Source: Bacteroidota bacterium
GTDB lineage: Bacteria > Bacteroidota > Bacteroidia > Chitinophagales > LD1
Direction: 5' to 3'
Assembly: GCA_003165135.1 (NCBI GenBank)
Contig: PLSN01000192.1
Span: 2,887-9,496 of the forward strand
Length of the DNA stretch: 6,610 nt
Under the pieces are notes generated by a model. It ran no database searches. It saw nothing but the letters and a program-made list of their open reading frames with translations, and was not told the origin of the DNA. The position numbers were made by a program, and so were the translations under genes. Shown here in pieces: positions 1 to 4,925 of the stretch; position 1 is the stretch's first letter, and each line of letters starts with the position of its first letter.

Positions 1-814
1 AACCGTGGCAGTCCTCACTGATACTGGTGACATTATTTTCAGGCAGGCCGTTTGCTGTAGTGATGTTTTGACAGTTCACACCTATAGGGCAAATAGAAAG
101 ACCGCCAAGAGTACCTATCATCATGCGGGTACAGTTATTGTCTATGCATATGGTATTGACTCGGTTGTCTACCAGTTTGAAGTCAGCTCCGGTAGTGTCA
201 ATTTTGGTAAACGTGGTACCGGCATTAGAGGTATAGAAAACTCCGCTGTCCGGAGTGCCGGCAGCATAGATCGAGCAGTCCTGTCCATGTCTGGCAGAGG
301 TAGTGGTGTGGTCGTAGGGCACATTAGAATTGGAAGTGGTATATACTTTAGTGATCTGGAGAGAAGCTGTATCATAAGCGATTATACCATTGCGCGTAGA
401 AGCCCAAATGGTGTCGGATGCAATCAGTGATACGCCGGTGATAAACCTGTCTCCATAAGCTGTGGAAGCCAGTGCCAGAGTATCCCAGGGGCCGCCATGA
501 TTATATACCAGGCCACTAGTAGTGCCAATGAATGCATACTTTACACCACCTATCACGCCAAAAGAAATAGAGGTGATGGAGTCACTCTTGAACTGTGGGG
601 TATTGCCCGTATTGTAATACTGCCAGGTCTGAGCGGTGCCACTGTAAAACGCTACTCCCTGTGATGCAGACCCCACCCAGACGTCATTATTGAGCGCCTC
701 TTCGATAATGGTCACCTGACCAAGGCCGACAGTTTGTATACTACGCGGGGTTTGGGAGAATACAGGAGAGGTAAATAATAATACAGCAGTTATGAAAATT
801 ATTTTGCGTCCCAT
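1..814 (-). CDS. Secreted beta-propeller protein (Reg_prop-like repeats), 3' end beyond the window
   Basis: An open frame starts with ATG at 814-812 and runs off the left edge after 271 codons, so the C-terminal part is missing. Residues 1-20 look like a signal peptide: basic GRK, a hydrophobic IIFITAVLLF stretch, then SPVFS followed by Q. Five motifs of the type W/I-x-G/A-S/T-x-x-x-G-hydrophobic occur near residues 46, 94, 136, 182 and 232, about 45 residues apart, as expected for beta-propeller blades. The last visible residues, NGLPENNVTSISEDCHG (255-271), match the hallmark of two-component-regulator propeller (Reg_prop) repeats, which normally continue into 'xLWIGT'. Six cysteines cluster in residues 180-269, compatible with disulfides in an exported protein. 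In this family the missing C-terminus can be a sensor kinase, a DNA-binding domain or a type IX secretion sorting tail; which one applies here cannot be seen. The gene starts 63 bp after the cyclase gene, without a Shine-Dalgarno sequence and with an A/C-rich leader. The reading frame and signal peptide are well supported; the precise function is not. Confidence 0.85.
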   Translation of the reverse strand, partial: MGRKIIFITAVLLFTSPVFSQTPRSIQTVGLGQVTIIEEALNNDVWVGSASQGVAFYSGTAQTWQYYNTGNTPQFKSDSITSISFGVIGGVKYAFIGTTSGLVYNHGGPWDTLALASTAYGDRFITGVSLIASDTIWASTRNGIIAYDTASLQITKVYTTSNSNVPYDHTTTSARHGQDCSIYAAGTPDSGVFYTSNAGTTFTKIDTTGADFKLVDNRVNTICIDNNCTRMMIGTLGGLSICPIGVNCQNITTANGLPENNVTSISEDCHG

Positions 815-853
815 TGTGATTGGTTTTATGGTTGTTGTTGGTTTAGACGACAA

Positions 854-881
854 ATAAAATATATTCCTTCTATATGTTTAT
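854..881 (-). other. AU-only hairpin spanning the cyclase stop codon
   Basis: On the minus strand, ATAAA-C-ATATA (881-871) can pair with TATAT-TTTAT (863-854) around the 7-nt loop GAAGGAA, giving ten A-U pairs with one bulged C. It includes the cyclase stop codon (880-878) and lies about 40 nt before the propeller start. With no G-C pairs it is a poor intrinsic terminator, but it could weakly affect termination, mRNA decay or translation. AT-rich gaps form such structures by chance. Confidence 0.25.
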
Positions 882-2779
882 ATGTCTTCCTCGACAAAAT
901 ACATTTTCAGTTTGCCTTTGTTCTTGGCCTCGATCTCACCTCTATATATACAGGTGAACTTATCGCTGACGAGCTGATAAGTGCTATGCGAAATATTGAT
1001 CCGGTTTGGTTCACCATTTGATTGCATACGCGAGGCAGTATTGACAGTATCTCCCCATATATCATAGGCGAATTTCTTGATGCCAACTACACCAGCTACC
1101 ACAGGGCCGGAGTGGATGCCTACCCTAAAATCAAAAGCGTGGTTGCCTTGTTGAGTTCTTTTCTCTTTCAGCTGGTGCACTGCCTGGATGAAATCTCTGG
1201 CAGCGCAGACCATTTTTTCCGCATGGTTTTCTATAGCTACAGGTATCCCGCTCACACAGAGGTATGCATCGCCTATGGTCTTTATCTTTTCTATGCCATG
1301 TTGCTCGGCTATGAGGTCAAACATCTCAAAGTATTCATCTATACTGCTCACGATCTCCTCTGCGGTAAACTGCTCACTGATCATAGTGAACCCTTTGATG
1401 TCCATGAATAAAACAGTGACCATCTCAAAACTTCGCGCCTTGGTTTTGCCATATTCTTTGAGCTCGTAGCTTATTTCCTCCGGCAAAATATTGAGCAACA
1501 GCTCTTCCGATCGCTTTTTTTCTTCTTCCAGCAGGTTAAAGGCCTTTTGCAGCTCAATGTTTTTTGTCTTTTCTATTTCTGCAGCCTTTTCGCGCTGTTC
1601 CATCTCATAGCGGAGGGTCATCTGCGCTAGTTGACCGCTGGTTTCCGCATTTGATATTTCCTTATCCAGCTGTGTGAAACGCAGATGCAAATGATATGCA
1701 TCCTGGTATTTTTGTTCCTGTGCATATAGCATGGATAGATTTTGAAATGCCAATCGCAATTGATTTTTTAACCCGGTCTCCTCAGCCAATTTAACAGCTT
1801 CATTCAGGTACTTGTGAGCTTCTTTGTAATCTTTCAGATCAAAGTACAATTCTCCGAGGTTATTAAAAGAATGCACCAATCCACGCTTATCATTAAGGCC
1901 CAGAAACAAAGCATGTGACATATTATAGTAATCAAGGGCTACAAGATTATTGCCGATGAGCTTATAGACATTACCCAGATTACTATAAGAGAAAGCAAGT
2001 TTGGCTTTGTCGCCTATTTCCTCAAGCAGGGTCAGTGCCCTGAGGTGTACCTGCAGTGCTTCAGCGTATTTTTTTTGTTCCTGATAGACATTGCCGATAT
2101 TGCCTAAAAGAACGCTTTCGGATACTACATCACCGGCATCCGTGCGGATGGTAAGCGCACGCTCATATATTTTAAGGGCTTCTTCATAATTCTGAAGCTC
2201 CTGATATATTATACCGATATTAGAACAAGTGGATGCGATCTTGGGCGAGTCGTTTAACCGCTCATATGTTTTTAGTGCTGCCAATTGTGATTTTAAGGCA
2301 AGAAAATAATTGCCCTGTATGCCATGTGTGAGTCCTGAGTTGGCATACAGATTGGCCAAGGCCACTTCGTCATCCATGTCTTTGAGGATCTCGATGGCCC
2401 TGTTATAATGATCTAATGCTTCAGAATATTTGCTGTCATGGAGTTTGGCATTTCCGATCTTAGTGAGTGTGACAGCCACCTTGTGATCATCTTTCAGCCC
2501 TTCATATATCGCAAGGGCCAGAGCGTAGAGATCTGTAGCCTCGTCATATTTGTGGAGCTTTGATGCGCACATGCCGGCATGAGACAGGGCGAGGGCTTCG
2601 CCCTGGGGATATTTGATGGCATGTGAGTCGCTGATAGTGCGGAGAGATAATTCATAAGCCGCAGGCACATCTGTATCCATCCGGGCCAGTGCCAGACTAT
2701 TCATCGCGTCGACGATATCGGCGGTGATCTGTGTGGCTGAGCGGATCTTTTCAGTGAGCGCATTTATATCAGTGGCCAT
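878..2779 (-). CDS. Class III adenylate cyclase with N-terminal 40-residue TPR array
   Basis: The 633-residue protein should convert ATP to cAMP and pyrophosphate in the cytoplasm; it has no signal peptide or membrane segment. Order of parts: a degenerate TPR at about 18-57, eight TPRs at 58-377, a charged coiled coil at about 378-428, the linker LLLNILPEEI (427-436) typical of the helix feeding into cyclase domains, and the catalytic domain at about 450-630. Metal-binding aspartates are D460 (in FMDIKGFT) and D504 (in KTIGDAYL). K500 and D573 (in YDIWGDTVN) occupy the positions that select adenine; guanylate cyclases have Glu and Cys there. N580 and R584 (VNTASR) are the transition-state pair. 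All six residues are therefore present, so an active homodimeric adenylate cyclase is expected. The TPR array probably senses a protein or peptide partner and signals through the coiled coil. The gene follows the caspase-like gene by 37 bp, suggesting an operon. The ATG at 2779 is chosen because the stop of the upstream gene is close and the TPR phase begins soon after it. Confidence 0.95.
   Translation of the reverse strand: MATDINALTEKIRSATQITADIVDAMNSLALARMDTDVPAAYELSLRTISDSHAIKYPQGEALALSHAGMCASKLHKYDEATDLYALALAIYEGLKDDHKVAVTLTKIGNAKLHDSKYSEALDHYNRAIEILKDMDDEVALANLYANSGLTHGIQGNYFLALKSQLAALKTYERLNDSPKIASTCSNIGIIYQELQNYEEALKIYERALTIRTDAGDVVSESVLLGNIGNVYQEQKKYAEALQVHLRALTLLEEIGDKAKLAFSYSNLGNVYKLIGNNLVALDYYNMSHALFLGLNDKRGLVHSFNNLGELYFDLKDYKEAHKYLNEAVKLAEETGLKNQLRLAFQNLSMLYAQEQKYQDAYHLHLRFTQLDKEISNAETSGQLAQMTLRYEMEQREKAAEIEKTKNIELQKAFNLLEEEKKRSEELLLNILPEEISYELKEYGKTKARSFEMVTVLFMDIKGFTMISEQFTAEEIVSSIDEYFEMFDLIAEQHGIEKIKTIGDAYLCVSGIPVAIENHAEKMVCAARDFIQAVHQLKEKRTQQGNHAFDFRVGIHSGPVVAGVVGIKKFAYDIWGDTVNTASRMQSNGEPNRINISHSTYQLVSDKFTCIYRGEIEAKNKGKLKMYFVEEDI
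1649..2608 (-). repeat. Eight consecutive TPR units, each exactly 40 codons (120 bp)
   Basis: Inside the cyclase gene, protein repeats begin at residues 58, 98, 138, 178, 218, 258, 298 and 338 with no insertions or deletions between them. Each has the pattern hydrophobic-xx-hydrophobic-G, then Y-x-E/A-A-hydrophobic, then a terminal L/G-N/D-D turn. A 40-residue period, instead of the canonical 34, is typical of TPRs of the LGN/Pins, kinesin light chain and Rap type, which bind peptides in an extended groove. A weaker ninth unit in the same phase can be seen at residues 18-57, where A41 matches the conserved alanine. The units are diverged at the DNA level, so this is an old array and not a recent tandem DNA amplification. 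Confidence 0.9.
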
Positions 2780-2816
2780 GCTGATTCAAATATAATAAAA
2801 CTGGTATATAGGACTC
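2780..2816 (-). promoter_or_regulatory. Gap before the cyclase gene with a possible Bacteroidota -7 element
   Basis: The 37-bp gap between the caspase-like gene and the cyclase is AT-rich. Read on the minus strand it contains TATATTTG at 2794-2787, an exact match to the Bacteroidota -7 consensus TAnnTTTG. It ends 7 nt before the cyclase ATG, so a transcript starting from it would be nearly leaderless. I see no TTTG-type -33 element at the usual spacing upstream, and matches to such a short AT-rich word arise by chance. The gap may simply be an intra-operon spacer. There is no Shine-Dalgarno sequence in front of the ATG, which is normal in this phylum. Confidence 0.25.
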
Positions 2817-4925
2817 TTATTGCTCTTCTATCAATCTGTTATATGACCTGATGAAGATCGCTCCGAGGTTTTTGTGCGGCGGTATATAGTCCAGCCACTT
2901 GTCATAGATCTCAGGAATAGAACCTTTGAGACGCCGGTCTATCTTGTCCCATAGCTGCTGCCAGTTTATGTCTTTCCCGCTGGCAATATTGTCAGCCAGC
3001 GCTCTGAGTATAGGGTTATTGACCATGTGCACCCCTATCTGCTTGGATGAGATGATGCTGACCTCGGGAGATTTATCGATGATGTTGGAGAGATTGTGAT
3101 AGCCGCCGCATGAGCCGAGGACAAAGATCTTGGTCTCTGGCTTGGTCTTTTCTATCGTCTTATAAGCATAGTAGCTATGTCCACGGTGTACCAGCACGTC
3201 GGGCACGATATCGAGGCTGTCAAAATAATTTTCTAGATAGGCCTGCCCCTCATATTCAGCTTTGGGTTTGTTGGCATAGATATCTACGAATTTACGATTG
3301 AGTGATATGATCTTGACATAGAGTTTGTGGTCCTCGATGAGCCAGAGACTGTCCTCAAAAGTTTTCACGAAGTCTTTGAACGATACCGCACCATCATCAT
3401 CATCATAGAAATAAATCTGCCAGATGCATTTATGGTTGGTTTCAAATAGTTTGGCATTCGGCAGAATGTTGAGCGGAGGAAGCTTATATATACTTGATAC
3501 GCTGCCATACCAATCCTGACCGAAAAGGCCTGTATTTACAAAAAGATTGAGAAGCAGGCCGTATATGATCTGTCCTTTTTTGGCGCTATCTCTGGACACA
3601 CGCTGAAGCTCTATAGAGAAAGTTGACTGCAGTATCCGTTTGATATTAGCATCCTTGATACTGGTGTATGCATCTGCCACCTCTACTGCCTGTGATATGT
3701 CATTTTCATCTTTTTCCAGATTGGCCGCACCCTTGATCATCAGGATATTACGCTGCTCGGGCGACATAGTAGTGAGAAACTGGTCCAGTTTCCCATAGCC
3801 CGCGCATTGCTTGATGAATGTGCGGAAGTGATTATCACCTGTGAGTAGTATCATCGTAAATCCATTGTTAGTGCCCAGCCTGGACATCAGTCTTTTGAAT
3901 ATGCCATCAAAGGTAGAGGTGAAAATATCCTCTTCGCTATATATGATGAGCGTGTACAGTTGCTCGGGCGTGAAATCATCTATACATGCGAACCGTACTG
4001 TGGCTTTTTCATTGTGAAGGTCATTGATCAGCCTCACGATCTTGAGTGCCTGTACCTGTATCTCTTTTTCCAGAGAGTATGCTGCGAGCGGATATTTCTG
4101 CTTTCTGATCTCATTGAGAGCCAGAAAAAATTTCTTGGGGTCCAAACCGATCGAATCTGCTTCTTTGATCGTCATTTTGCCATTGATGATCGCATCGAGT
4201 AGGAAATATGCGTTCGATTTTTTACCGATATCATCTGTTATCTTCAGGATCACCTTTATGCTGGTATCCTTGCTCGTCCGCATGATATTCAGCACGGGGT
4301 TATTGATGAGCATGTATTTTTTGGCTACTTCGGGTGCATATATGGCCGTATGATCTATCACATGCTGCGCATAGGGCCTTTCGGCATAGTCGTCGACATA
4401 TTTGAATATCTCATCAGGCTCCCAATGTGAGGCATAGCAAAGGAAGGATTCTGCTACCCGCTCGTAGCGAAACACTCCGCATGTCTGGATGGACAGCTTG
4501 ATGTTTTGTTTTAATACTCCGGGCAGCCTGTTGTCATGGAGTGCGATGACCTCTTTGTATAAATGGTGAAAGAGCTCATCATAATAGCTTACCCGTTTGT
4601 AAGTAGTGTTATCTACTCTTCTCAAACACTGAAACAGGTAGTCGCGATATATTTTTCTGTCTACCTCTTTGAAATCAGCTACCCGGATGTATGTATCTAT
4701 ACTATCGGGCCACTCGAAATACGCCCTGTGTGCAATGATATTTTTGACGGAGTCACGGGTTTCTATTTTGCCGTCTTCTTTGCCATCGAGTCTGTCGATA
4801 CGGACTATCTCAGCATGTATGAAGTCCATCCGGTCTGCGGCTGTAGGTGCCTGGGCCTGCATTTTCTCAAGGGTCATTAAGAATATAAAGAGCAATATGA
4901 GGGTGGGTTTTATCTGTTTATTCAT
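2817..4925 (-). CDS. Exported caspase-like (clan CD-like) protein, complete paralogue
   Basis: I do not recognise a named family for this 702-residue protein. Residues 1-24 form a signal peptide (K3, K6, hydrophobic LILLFIFLM, then MQA before QAPT), so it is probably periplasmic or surface-located. Residues about 30-480 look largely alpha-helical and contain no motif I can name. The C-terminal domain (about 500-690) carries conserved blocks: YFYDDDDG (505-512), IYANKP (549-554), HRGHS (580-584), FVLGSCGG (601-608), GKDINW (650-655) and PPHKNL (682-687). A His block, then a hydrophobic strand ending in Cys (C606), resembles the catalytic dyad of CHAT, gingipain and legumain-type peptidases, with H583 or H580 as the base. 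Peptidase activity is inferred, not shown. The gene upstream is a paralogue aligning over essentially its whole visible length. The start overlaps that gene's stop by 8 bp, which together with the signal peptide supports the ATG at 4925. Confidence 0.85.
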   Translation of the reverse strand: MNKQIKPTLILLFIFLMTLEKMQAQAPTAADRMDFIHAEIVRIDRLDGKEDGKIETRDSVKNIIAHRAYFEWPDSIDTYIRVADFKEVDRKIYRDYLFQCLRRVDNTTYKRVSYYDELFHHLYKEVIALHDNRLPGVLKQNIKLSIQTCGVFRYERVAESFLCYASHWEPDEIFKYVDDYAERPYAQHVIDHTAIYAPEVAKKYMLINNPVLNIMRTSKDTSIKVILKITDDIGKKSNAYFLLDAIINGKMTIKEADSIGLDPKKFFLALNEIRKQKYPLAAYSLEKEIQVQALKIVRLINDLHNEKATVRFACIDDFTPEQLYTLIIYSEEDIFTSTFDGIFKRLMSRLGTNNGFTMILLTGDNHFRTFIKQCAGYGKLDQFLTTMSPEQRNILMIKGAANLEKDENDISQAVEVADAYTSIKDANIKRILQSTFSIELQRVSRDSAKKGQIIYGLLLNLFVNTGLFGQDWYGSVSSIYKLPPLNILPNAKLFETNHKCIWQIYFYDDDDGAVSFKDFVKTFEDSLWLIEDHKLYVKIISLNRKFVDIYANKPKAEYEGQAYLENYFDSLDIVPDVLVHRGHSYYAYKTIEKTKPETKIFVLGSCGGYHNLSNIIDKSPEVSIISSKQIGVHMVNNPILRALADNIASGKDINWQQLWDKIDRRLKGSIPEIYDKWLDYIPPHKNLGAIFIRSYNRLIEEQ
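3393..3404 (-). repeat. GAT codon run encoding the acidic patch of the paralogue
   Basis: Four consecutive GAT codons encode D508-D511 of the complete caspase-like protein, between Y507 and G512. The upstream paralogue has DDQD at the same place, so the number of residues is conserved although the codons are not. Any slippage would add or remove aspartates without breaking the frame. The run is short and may have no mutational significance. Confidence 0.45.
4918..4925 (-). other. 8-bp stop/start overlap ATGAATAA between the two paralogues
   Basis: On the minus strand the upstream paralogue ends in ...AAT-GAA-TAA while the downstream one starts ATG-AAT-AA in another frame, so the two genes share eight bases. 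No Shine-Dalgarno-like purine run precedes the ATG. The arrangement suggests translational coupling and roughly matched production of the two proteins from one mRNA. Confidence 0.8.

Noticed and set aside
5..430. Plus-strand open frame of 141 codons
   Set aside because: It lies wholly antisense to the propeller gene, whose frame has a signal peptide and recognisable repeat motifs. The plus-strand translation shows no domain and has an unnatural composition.
815..877. Promoter for the propeller gene
   Set aside because: A TTTG occurs at 854-851, but no TAnnTTTG element follows at suitable spacing before the ATG. Nothing supports a specific promoter call.
1022..1469. Two overlapping plus-strand open frames opposite the cyclase catalytic domain
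   Set aside because: They are antisense shadows of a region that encodes every conserved cyclase residue on the minus strand.
878..1470. Guanylate cyclase specificity
   Set aside because: The two base-selecting positions are Lys (K500) and Asp (D573), the adenylate cyclase pair, and not Glu and Cys.
3369..3413. EF-hand calcium-binding loop at DDDDG
   Set aside because: The loop needs Asp at position 1 and usually Glu at position 12. Here position 1 is Tyr and position 12 is Asp or Asn, and no flanking EF helices are evident.
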